Shown here: positions 7,695 to 13,906 of the stretch, piece by piece | How positions within the stretch are numbered: the first letter of the stretch is position 1 | Layout: each line of letters starts with the position of its first letter | Assembly: GCA_017435365.1 (NCBI GenBank) | Contig: JAFSFD010000007.1 | Location: forward strand, 1-40,572 | Reading direction: 5' to 3' | Length of the DNA stretch: 40,572 bases | Source: Akkermansia sp. | GTDB taxonomy: Bacteria > Verrucomicrobiota > Verrucomicrobiia > Verrucomicrobiales > Akkermansiaceae | The notes under the pieces: generated by a model | What the model saw: the letters and a program-made list of their open reading frames with translations, nothing else | The model's database searches: none | Told to the model about the DNA's origin: nothing | Program-made: the position numbers and the translations under genes

Positions 7695-8171
7695 TCAGGG
7701 AATGAAAGTGAGACGTTCAGCCTCAGGCTCCTCGGCAAAGATGAGACCATTGTGCTTGTAGGTCTTGAGGCGGAAATGCGTGGCCGTGGAAATCACGTTC
7801 TGCATGCTAGCCAGATTTTCGCTCACAAAGCGGGCCACCTCCAGCAGCGTGGGGGCCTCCACCATCACCAGCAAATCATACCCCCCGGAAATCAGATACA
7901 GGCTGCGCACCTCCTTGAAGCGCGCAATGCGGGATGCCAGTCGGTCAAAGCCACCACCGCGCTCGGGGGTGCAACGCACCTCGATAAAGGCAGAAACACC
8001 CTCGCCATCATCATTCACAATAGCCTGATACCCCACAATGCGCCCTGCCTTCTCAAGGGCAGCTCGCTTGGCGGCCACGGTTGCAACATCCACACCAAGG
8101 CGGTCTGCAATCTGCTGGTCGCTCAATCGCGCATCCGCCTCCAACAACTTAAGAAGGGCATCCTGTGTCAT
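7695..8171 (-). CDS. Lrp/AsnC-family transcriptional regulator
   Basis: This 158-residue regulator has an N-terminal winged helix-turn-helix (LLEADARLSDQQIADRLGVDVATVAAKRAALEKAG, about residues 5-40) and a C-terminal RAM ligand-binding domain (about 70-145) with the Gly-rich SGGYDLLVMVEA core. Such proteins bind DNA as octamers or dimers and respond to amino acids. I use the ATG at 8171. The frame is open further up, with ATGs at 8186 and 8183, but those two overlap a TATGAT -10 box, while the ATG at 8171 lies 10 nt beyond it and gives the usual N-terminus. It forms an operon with the aminotransferase that follows 2 nt downstream and may also regulate itself. Confidence 0.9.
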   Translation of the reverse strand: MTQDALLKLLEADARLSDQQIADRLGVDVATVAAKRAALEKAGRIVGYQAIVNDDGEGVSAFIEVRCTPERGGGFDRLASRIARFKEVRSLYLISGGYDLLVMVEAPTLLEVARFVSENLASMQNVISTATHFRLKTYKHNGLIFAEEPEAERLTFIP

Positions 8172-8181
8172 AGATTCACAC

Positions 8182-8209
8182 ATCATACCATCCTCTCCCG
8201 CCAAGTCAA
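8182..8209 (-). promoter_or_regulatory. Promoter of the Lrp-aminotransferase operon
   Basis: TTGACT (8204-8209) and TATGAT (8182-8187) on the minus strand, 16-nt spacer, each 5/6 to consensus. The start codon at 8171 begins 11 nt after the -10 box, so the leader would be only about 3-4 nt. Confidence 0.7.
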
Positions 8210-8300
8210 TCACAAAGCACGTTCTCTTTTCAAGTCCGGACGCAGCGGCAGTTCTTCTCTCGCCGGAGGTGAACCTTTCTCACAAATACCACGCCAATGA

Positions 8301-8939
8301 TTACAATTGCAGCCCGGCGGGTATGCGTTTCCGACCTTCCTCTATCGCGGCCTCCTTGAGTTGCATGCGCACCCCCAGCAGGATATAGGGTTGTGTGCCA
8401 GCCGGAGCTTCCGGTTTCAACTTCATTTCATACACCAGCAGAATCCGGTGCTCAGTTTTTTCTTTCAGCGAAACCACCCATTCCTTACCGGCGGAAAGCT
8501 CCAACCACTCCAGACCCTGCGATTCAGCCCACTCCCGGGGTGATGCACCGCTCAACGCATACGTCATCGGGTCTGCCTCCCACCGCTTATCCCACGCAAT
8601 AGCGCCCACAATTCCGGTATCGGAATTAATCAGCATCCGCACCTCATGCTCATTCCCATAACGCGGCATATCAAAGGTAAAATTGGTATTCACCTCCTCC
8701 GCCGCCCAGTACGACTTAAAGCCATAGCCTATCCCGACCCCATCCGACAATTCAAATGCCGACGGCACAAAATCCACCTTGCCAGCCGGCCCGGAGGGAC
8801 CGCAATCATAACTTAAGAAACCAACAACAACCCCAGGAGCATACCCATACACCACAGGCTTCCACAGCGGTGATAAAGCCCAGCCCAGATACACCAATGC
8901 CAACAAAGAAGAAAGAATCAGAATCACACGTTTCTTCAT
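8301..8939 (-). CDS. Hypothetical membrane-anchored or exported protein
   Basis: I do not recognise this 212-residue protein. It starts with KKR and a hydrophobic stretch (about residues 4-27), so it is either anchored in the inner membrane or exported. The rest is soluble, with aromatic-rich strands (GIGYGFKSYWAAEEVNTNF) and mixed charge, ending in a basic amphipathic stretch. There is no lipobox and no known motif. It has its own promoter and stands alone; 129 nt separate it from the downstream Lrp gene and no clear terminator lies between them. The start is supported by a -10 box ending 6 nt before the ATG. Confidence 0.7.
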   Translation of the reverse strand: MKKRVILILSSLLALVYLGWALSPLWKPVVYGYAPGVVVGFLSYDCGPSGPAGKVDFVPSAFELSDGVGIGYGFKSYWAAEEVNTNFTFDMPRYGNEHEVRMLINSDTGIVGAIAWDKRWEADPMTYALSGASPREWAESQGLEWLELSAGKEWVVSLKEKTEHRILLVYEMKLKPEAPAGTQPYILLGVRMQLKEAAIEEGRKRIPAGLQL

Positions 8940-8945
8940 GTCCTC

Positions 8946-8973
8946 ATTGTATCATGGACTATCTGTCAGGCAA
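8946..8973 (-). promoter_or_regulatory. Promoter of the hypothetical gene at 8301-8939
   Basis: TTGCCT (8968-8973), 16-nt spacer, TACAAT (8946-8951) on the minus strand. Only GAGGAC (6 nt) separates the -10 box from the ATG, so transcription would start at or next to the start codon. GAGGAC looks like a Shine-Dalgarno sequence but would not be transcribed. Confidence 0.65.
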
Positions 8974-9032
8974 GATTTATTCTCCCGCGGTAATTGAACA
9001 GGTGGATAAATCATGGTTTGTCGTTCCGACAA

Positions 9033-9168
9033 AAGTACGAGGTGGGAGGTACGAAGTGAAAGTTCCGCGAGCCATGCGGCTCGCCATTTGTTATCAATAG
9101 AAAACACCTGCAGGCGCCAGCCTGCCTGACTTTATACTTCGCACTTCCCACTTCGTACCTCGTACTTC
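9033..9168. repeat. Gene-less derivative of the four-helix-bundle element
   Basis: About 136 bp with the same ACGAGGT/ACGAAGT arms in inverted orientation as the element at 6011-6513. Each arm ends in a hairpin: GCGAGCC-ATGC-GGCTCGC (9067-9084) and GCAGGC-GCCA-GCCTGC (9110-9125). Only about 25 nt separate the two hairpins, where the other copy has a gene. The hairpin stems differ from the 6-kb copy at paired positions, so pairing is kept. It resembles a REP doublet (REPIN) in layout. Confidence 0.75.
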
Positions 9169-9180
9169 TGCATATTCTCG

Positions 9181-9220
9181 TTTATCGAGATTAGTACTCA
9201 AACTTTGGGACACGTGTGCC
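9181..9220 (+). repeat. Short dispersed repeat, copy 1
   Basis: Forty nucleotides beginning TTTATCG and containing GTACTCAAACTTTGGGA match 24474-24513 with about six differences and no gap. At 24.5 kb the same sequence directly follows a multi-hairpin repeat; here it directly follows the REP-like doublet. It is non-coding. Confidence 0.65.
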
Positions 9221-9268
9221 CCGAAAAACAATTTTCCCGCCTCCCGGCAATGCCCATGCACCCCTGAT

Positions 9269-9355
9269 TTATCCACAAATATCCTATCACCCCAGGATAA
9301 TTCGCCCCGAATTCAGGCCATTTATCCTATACATCATGGATATTTATGGATAAAT
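9269..9355. promoter_or_regulatory. Cluster of TTATCC motifs including a consensus DnaA box
   Basis: Within 87 bp there are four TTATCC words: TTATCCACA (9269-9277, perfect DnaA-box consensus), TTATCCTGG (9292-9300, minus), TTATCCTAT (9322-9330) and TTATCCATA (9345-9353, minus). They form inverted pairs: TATCCT/AGGATA (9280-9285, 9294-9299) and ATTTATCC/GGATAAAT (9320-9327, 9348-9355). A further near-box (TTATCCACC, minus) is at 9001-9009. This may be a DnaA-binding control site or a regulator's operator upstream of the nitroreductase gene; I do not claim an origin. Confidence 0.4.
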
Positions 9356-9435
9356 ACGCATGGAAAAAGTGATTGCGGCCCGGGATTCTCACGTCATATA
9401 CTGGGAAAAAGGCATGATTTACCAATTGTTTTTTC

Positions 9436-9465
9436 TTTACAAGCAGGAGGAGGCGCTGCTACAAT
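9436..9465 (+). promoter_or_regulatory. Promoter of the nitroreductase-like gene
   Basis: TTTACA (9436-9441), 18-nt spacer, TACAAT (9460-9465), both 5/6 to consensus. The in-frame ATG at 9464 lies inside the -10 box, so it cannot be the main start; the ATG at 9473 begins 8 nt after the box and gives a leaderless or nearly leaderless mRNA. Confidence 0.65.
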
Positions 9466-9472
9466 GCGGGGC

Positions 9473-10075
9473 ATGTTCAAGAATGCACTGAAAGTCTGCG
9501 TGTTGGCCGGGGCTCTGCTGCCTTGCTGGGGTGCCGGGGAAGAAGTGAAAACCCTGCCTGCACCGGTGATGACGGGCGGCATGCCGCTGATGGAAGCCAT
9601 CGCGCAGCGCCACTCTGCGCGCGATTATGATACCACCCGCAGCATCGATGACCAGACGCTGGCCGATATCCTGTGGGTGGCCTGGGGCATGAACCCGCAG
9701 GGGAAGCGCACCATCCCCACCTCGCGCAACCTGCAGAACATGCAGCTCTTTGTGCTCACGCCCACCGGCACCTGGGAATACGACGGCCCGGGCCACCGGC
9801 TGGTCAAGGTGAACGATAAGAACCTCATCCCCCTCTGCGAGCGCCAGGATTTCGTGAAAAACGCCCCGCTGCACCTGCTCTACACCATCAAGAACGACCG
9901 CGGCGGCGAGAACCACGTGGGCTCTGCCTACCAGAATGTGTACCTCTACTGCACCTCCCGCGGGCTCTCCACCGTCATCCGCGCCATGATTGACAAGGAA
10001 GGCCTGAAACGCGAAATGGGTCTGCCGGAGAACCACAGCGTCATCGTACACCAGTGCATCGGCTGGCCGAAGTAA
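9473..10075 (+). CDS. Exported nitroreductase-family protein
   Basis: This protein of 200 residues (from ATG 9473) has an N-terminal signal peptide (FKNALKVCVLAGALLPCWG), then a nitroreductase-like flavin domain: MEAIAQRHSARDYD matches the start of the family, PTSRNLQNMQLFVL the phosphate- and flavin-contacting segment, and GSAYQNVYLYCTSRGLSTV the dimer helix. It ends with HSVIVHQCIGWPK, as SagB/ThcOx-type and small nitroreductases do. It should bind FMN and oxidise or reduce an unknown substrate. Export is unusual for a flavin enzyme of this fold, yet signal-bearing members are known in gut anaerobes. I prefer the ATG at 9473 to that at 9464 because the latter overlaps the -10 box. A terminator follows, so it is monocistronic. 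Confidence 0.85.
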   Translation: MFKNALKVCVLAGALLPCWGAGEEVKTLPAPVMTGGMPLMEAIAQRHSARDYDTTRSIDDQTLADILWVAWGMNPQGKRTIPTSRNLQNMQLFVLTPTGTWEYDGPGHRLVKVNDKNLIPLCERQDFVKNAPLHLLYTIKNDRGGENHVGSAYQNVYLYCTSRGLSTVIRAMIDKEGLKREMGLPENHSVIVHQCIGWPK

Positions 10076-10102
10076 GGCAGCGTGGCAGCTTTTCCATTCC
10101 TT

Positions 10103-10144
10103 GCGGGTCTCGGGCCAAAGCGGCGGAGACCCGCTTGTTTTGTG
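10103..10144 (+). terminator. Terminator of the nitroreductase gene
   Basis: GCGGGTCTC (10103-10111) pairs with GAGACCCGC (10126-10134), a 9-bp stem, followed by TTGTTTTGTG. It lies 27 nt after the stop. Confidence 0.75.
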
Positions 10145-10164
10145 CATTTTTCGCCAACAAAAAC

Positions 10165-10193
10165 TTGCCATTGACGCCGGAATAGTGTAGAGT
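10165..10193 (+). promoter_or_regulatory. Promoter of the transporter-kinase-porin operon
   Basis: TTGCCA (10165-10170), 17-nt spacer, TAGAGT (10188-10193). Unlike most promoters in this window it would give a leader of about 85 nt, GC-rich (CTCGCGCGCGAG), before the transporter ATG at 10286; the leader could hold control. Confidence 0.6.
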
Positions 10194-10285
10194 ACCGGGT
10201 AGCACAAGCCTGTTCCCGCACGCTCGCGCGCGAGGTGGTGTGCGCTTTGCGCCCGACCTGTGCTGAGAACTCAATTCGAATAGTT

Positions 10286-11989
10286 ATGTCTCAGGTAACA
10301 AAAACAATAATCAAGTTGCTGGTCGTGCTGCTGCTCAGCGGCAGCATGATGTTCATGCCCTTCGAGGAATGGGGCCTTCCGGTGAACCCGATTCAGACGC
10401 GCGTGATTGCGCTTTTCGTGTTTGCGGCTCTCATGTGGATTCTGGAGGTCATTCCGATCTGGACCACCTCAGTGCTGGTGATTACGCTGGCGCTGCTGGG
10501 CACCTCCAATACCTCCCTCAACTTCCTGAAGGTTGATAAGTTTGACAAACCGGCAGTGGAGGCCATTGTGGCCGATGCCTACGGCCCCGGTGCCAATGCC
10601 GAGGTGGTGAAGGACACGCAGGCCAGCGTGGTGGAATCGCTCAAGAAAGTGACCAACCTCACCCCGGATGCCGTGCGCAGCACCATCAACACCGCCATTC
10701 TGAAGCCCGTGGTCGCCGGCAAGGCTGATGCCGCCCAGGCCACCGCCCTGAAGGAAGCCGCCGGCCGCCTGTTCGATGGCGAAATCAGCGACCGCATCTC
10801 CAAGCTGGACCTGGTGAACCAGACCCAGCAGAAGAGCATCTTCGCCACCTTTGCTGACCCCATCATCATCCTGTTCCTGGGTGGTTTCTTCCTGGCTGAT
10901 GCCGCCACCAAGTTCCGCCTGGATATCAACCTGGCCCGCGTGCTGCTCAAGCCCTTCGGCACGAACCCGAAGTATGTGCTGCTGGGCCTGATGAGCGTGA
11001 CCGCCCTCTTCTCCATGTTCATGAGCAACACGGCCACCGCCGCCATGATGCTGGCCCTGCTCACCCCGGTGCTCGCCCTCTTCAAGCCGGAGGACCGCGG
11101 CCGCGCTGCCTTTGCCCTCTGCATCCCGATTGGCGCCAACGTGGGTGGCATCGGCACCCCCATCGGCACGCCGCCCAATGCCATTGCCCTGAAGTTCATG
11201 CAGGAGAACGGCTGGAACGTGACCTTCGGTGACTGGATGATGTTCGGCGTTCCCTTCGTCATCATCATGCTGCTTATCGGCTGGTTCCTCCTGCTCAAGA
11301 TGTTCCCCATCGACCAGAAGAGCCTGGACCTGGCCAAGGAAATGAAGGGCAAGTTCATGACCACGCCCAAGGCCTGGGTGGTGTATATCACCTTCATCGT
11401 GACCATCCTTCTGTGGGTGATTCCCAAGCAGTACCACGGCCTGGATGCCAACAGCGTGGCCATTGTGCCCATCGCCGTGTTCTCCGTGACCGGTGTCATC
11501 ACCAAGAAGGACCTCAAGTCCATGAGCTGGGACGTGCTCTGGCTGGTGGCCGGCGGCTTTGCCCTGGGTGTGGCACTGGGCGAGACCAAGCTCGCCAGCG
11601 ACCTCATCAGCTCCATCCCCTTTGCTGAGTGGAACAGCATGGCCCTCATCGTGGGTGCCAGCCTCATCTGCCTCTTCATGGCCACCTTCATGAGCCACAC
11701 GGCCACCGCCGCCCTGCTCATGCCCATCATGGCCAGTGTGGCAGCCGGCATGGTGGCCGGCGGCTCCATGGATGCTCCCGGTGCCATCGGTCTGCTGGTG
11801 ACCATCGCCTTCGCTTCCTCCCTGGGTATGGCCCTGCCGATTTCCACCCCGCCGAATGCCATGGCCTACGCCACCGGCCACGTGGAGCAGAAGGGCATGG
11901 CCATTTCCGGCACCATCCTCTGCCTGATTGGCCTGGCCTTCTCCATCGGCCTCATGGCCCTGCTGGGTGCCATCGGCTTCTTCGGCTGA
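10286..11989 (+). CDS. DASS/SLC13-family anion:Na+ symporter
   Basis: This 567-residue inner-membrane carrier belongs to the divalent-anion:sodium symporter family (INDY/SLC13/SdcS). Both family repeats are visible: Ser-Asn-Thr at 247-249 and Ser-His-Thr at 470-472 at the hairpin tips, and the partner loops GTPIGTPPN (about 290-300) and PISTPPNAMAY (about 515-525), which bind Na+ and substrate. Probable substrates are dicarboxylates, citrate or sulfate. Between the early helices and FADPIIILFLGGFFLADA lies a hydrophilic insert of about 100 residues (about 83-185) not usual for the family. The start at 10286 is chosen because the frame upstream gives only an untypical N-terminus. It is followed after 18 nt by a histidine kinase, a receiver protein and a porin, so uptake and its sensing are coupled in one operon. 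Confidence 0.92.
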   Translation: MSQVTKTIIKLLVVLLLSGSMMFMPFEEWGLPVNPIQTRVIALFVFAALMWILEVIPIWTTSVLVITLALLGTSNTSLNFLKVDKFDKPAVEAIVADAYGPGANAEVVKDTQASVVESLKKVTNLTPDAVRSTINTAILKPVVAGKADAAQATALKEAAGRLFDGEISDRISKLDLVNQTQQKSIFATFADPIIILFLGGFFLADAATKFRLDINLARVLLKPFGTNPKYVLLGLMSVTALFSMFMSNTATAAMMLALLTPVLALFKPEDRGRAAFALCIPIGANVGGIGTPIGTPPNAIALKFMQENGWNVTFGDWMMFGVPFVIIMLLIGWFLLLKMFPIDQKSLDLAKEMKGKFMTTPKAWVVYITFIVTILLWVIPKQYHGLDANSVAIVPIAVFSVTGVITKKDLKSMSWDVLWLVAGGFALGVALGETKLASDLISSIPFAEWNSMALIVGASLICLFMATFMSHTATAALLMPIMASVAAGMVAGGSMDAPGAIGLLVTIAFASSLGMALPISTPPNAMAYATGHVEQKGMAISGTILCLIGLAFSIGLMALLGAIGFFG

Positions 11990-12007
11990 TAACTCCGCAA
12001 AACCGCT

Positions 12008-13441
12008 ATGCAGCCACTGCCTGAACAGATAATCGAACCGCTCGAACGCATCAATGCGGTGTATTTCAGCGACCCCGGCCGCACCATCGAGCTCGCCCAG
12101 GGCGAGCAGCTGGTGGACCAGGGCGAGGAGTGCCGCCGCGTCTACTACGTGCAGAAGGGCAGTTTCGCCGCCTTCCGCCGGGCGGACTCCTACGATGGAG
12201 TCAACCTGCCGGTGGAAAGCAACACCCGCGGCTACGAAGTATTCCGCGCCGAGGCCGGTTCCTACGTCTGCGTTCAGGCATTTTTCTCCCGCTCCTACCA
12301 CAGCTCCAACCAGATTGTAGCGCTGGAAGACTCCGTGGTGACCTATGTGGATGACACCACGGAGGTGGTGGAGCCGGAGACATACGGCTGCTTCGAGCGG
12401 CAGTTCATCCCGGTGCTGGTGCATGAGCTGGCCGCCCGCAACTCCCGCATCTTCACCAAGACCTCCGAAAAGGAGGAAGCGCTGCGCGTGCTGCAGCGGG
12501 CAGAGATGGCCAGCTCGCTGGCCCAGCTTTCCGCCGGCATTGCCCACGAGCTCAACAACGCCGTGGGCGTGCTCTCCCGCCGCACCGAATTCGTGGCCGA
12601 CAGCCTCCAGGAATACCTGGAGGACGACGACAAGAACAATGCCCTGCTCTTCTCCTACGGTTTTGAGGATAACTCCTTCATCTCCGCCCAGGAGCTGCGC
12701 AGCGCGGCCCGTTACTACGAACGCGAGTTCAAGCTGCCGCAGGAAGCCGCCAAAGTGCTTGCCCACATCTTCCCCAACACGGAAGACGGCGAGAAGCTCT
12801 CCGGCCGCTTCATCCGCAACGTGAAGAAGAACTACCGCTTCTGGGAGCTCGGCCACGACCTGCGCGACATGCGCATGGCCTCCAAGCTGGCCACCGGCAT
12901 TGTGCGCGCCGTGAAACTGCTGGGCGGCGGCAACAGCACCCGCGAGCCCGATACCAGCGTGGAACAGAGCGTGACTGATGCCCTGAACCTCCTGCACAAC
13001 AAGCTCAAGCGCGTGAGCGTCACTACTCACTTCGCCCCCATGCCCGGCATCACCGCCGATATCACCGAGCTGGTGCAGGTCTGGAGCAACATCATCAAAA
13101 ACGCCTGCGATGCCATGGAACAGGGCGGCACAGAAGCCCCGGCCATCCGCATCACCGGCGAGTGCTGCCATGTGCAGGGCGTGCAGCTCCTGCCCACGGA
13201 ATACGTCTCCGTGACCATCGCCAACAATGGCCCTGCCATTGACGAAGAAAACCTCAATAAAATATTCAACCCCAATTTCACCACCAAGAAACTGGGCCTG
13301 GATTTCGGGCTCGGTCTTGGCCTGGCCATTGTCCGCCGCGTGGTAGACAGCTACAACGGCACTATCGAAGTGCGCAGCAACGACCAGGAAACCTCATTCA
13401 CCATCAACATCCCCACCACTCAATTCAATGGAAACGCTTAA
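12008..13441 (+). CDS. Histidine kinase with N-terminal CRP-like (cNMP-fold) domain
   Basis: This 477-residue soluble kinase lacks membrane segments. Residues about 15-150 form a cyclic-nucleotide-binding-type beta barrel (ELAQGEQLVDQGEECRRVYY then VQKGSFAAFRR), though the usual cAMP phosphate cassette is not evident, so the ligand is open. The phospho-acceptor is His180 in AGIAHELNN, followed by a charged helical insert of about 100 residues before the ATPase domain. The N-box is NIIKNACDAM (about 360-370) and the G-boxes are GLDFGLGLGLAIVRRVV (about 432-448). Its 3' end overlaps the receiver gene by 14 nt, implying translational coupling and a cognate pair. The order transporter, kinase, receiver, porin suggests it reports the intracellular state linked to anion uptake. 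Confidence 0.9.
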   Translation: MQPLPEQIIEPLERINAVYFSDPGRTIELAQGEQLVDQGEECRRVYYVQKGSFAAFRRADSYDGVNLPVESNTRGYEVFRAEAGSYVCVQAFFSRSYHSSNQIVALEDSVVTYVDDTTEVVEPETYGCFERQFIPVLVHELAARNSRIFTKTSEKEEALRVLQRAEMASSLAQLSAGIAHELNNAVGVLSRRTEFVADSLQEYLEDDDKNNALLFSYGFEDNSFISAQELRSAARYYEREFKLPQEAAKVLAHIFPNTEDGEKLSGRFIRNVKKNYRFWELGHDLRDMRMASKLATGIVRAVKLLGGGNSTREPDTSVEQSVTDALNLLHNKLKRVSVTTHFAPMPGITADITELVQVWSNIIKNACDAMEQGGTEAPAIRITGECCHVQGVQLLPTEYVSVTIANNGPAIDEENLNKIFNPNFTTKKLGLDFGLGLGLAIVRRVVDSYNGTIEVRSNDQETSFTINIPTTQFNGNA

Positions 13442-13901
13442 TATCATCTGTGTAGACGACCAGCAGGAAGTGCTGGATTCCGTAATGCGCGACCTGCGCC
13501 CCCTCACCAGCCATGTGCGCCTGGAGGAAGCCTCCAGCGTGGCAGACTGCATGCAGCTCATTGACCAGATTGACGATGACGGCGACCATGTGGCCATCGT
13601 CATCTCTGACCAGGTGATGCCCGGCGAGACCGGCACCGAGCTGCTGGGCAAAGTGGCCAGCGACCGCCGCTTCACGAAGACCCGCAAGGTGCTGCTCACC
13701 GGCCAGGCCACGCATGCCGATACCATCAACGCCATCAACGACGGCCACATCGACAACTACATCGAGAAGCCCTGGCAGCCCGAGAAGCTGCTGGCCACGG
13801 TGAAGCGCCTGCTCACCCTCTATGTGCTGGATGCCGGCCTGGACCACACCGAGTACATGCCCGTGCTGGATCCGACCACCCTCTTCACCAAGCTGCGCTG
13901 A
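13428..13901 (+). CDS. Single-domain response regulator (receiver only)
   Basis: This 157-residue protein is almost only a REC domain. The acidic pair is Asp10-Asp11 (ICVDDQQ), the phospho-acceptor Asp61 (VISDQVMPGE), then Thr91 (LLTGQA) and Lys114 (IEKPWQPEK). After residue 130 only about 27 residues remain, so there is no DNA-binding or enzymatic output domain. It resembles receivers of the RpfG/HD-GYP branch in wording but lacks that domain. It probably acts by protein contact, by phosphotransfer to another regulator, or by feedback on the kinase. It overlaps the kinase gene by 14 nt and precedes the porin by 5 nt. Confidence 0.9.
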   Translation: METLNIICVDDQQEVLDSVMRDLRPLTSHVRLEEASSVADCMQLIDQIDDDGDHVAIVISDQVMPGETGTELLGKVASDRRFTKTRKVLLTGQATHADTINAINDGHIDNYIEKPWQPEKLLATVKRLLTLYVLDAGLDHTEYMPVLDPTTLFTKLR

Positions 13902-13906
13902 ACACC

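Noticed and set aside
9094..9276. Minus-strand 60-codon frame within and beside the REP-like doublet
   Set aside because: It is read through the repeat arm and ends in repeat-coded residues; no start signal and no family.
9181..9420. Chromosomal replication origin
   Set aside because: Several DnaA-like words exist, but no dnaA, dnaN, parA or rpmH gene is near and no clear AT-rich unwinding region was seen; kept only as a motif cluster.
10469..13171. Minus-strand open frame of 900 codons opposite the transporter and kinase genes
   Set aside because: Mirror of codon bias in two clear genes; low-complexity His/Gly/Ala translation, and two other reading frames carry real domains.
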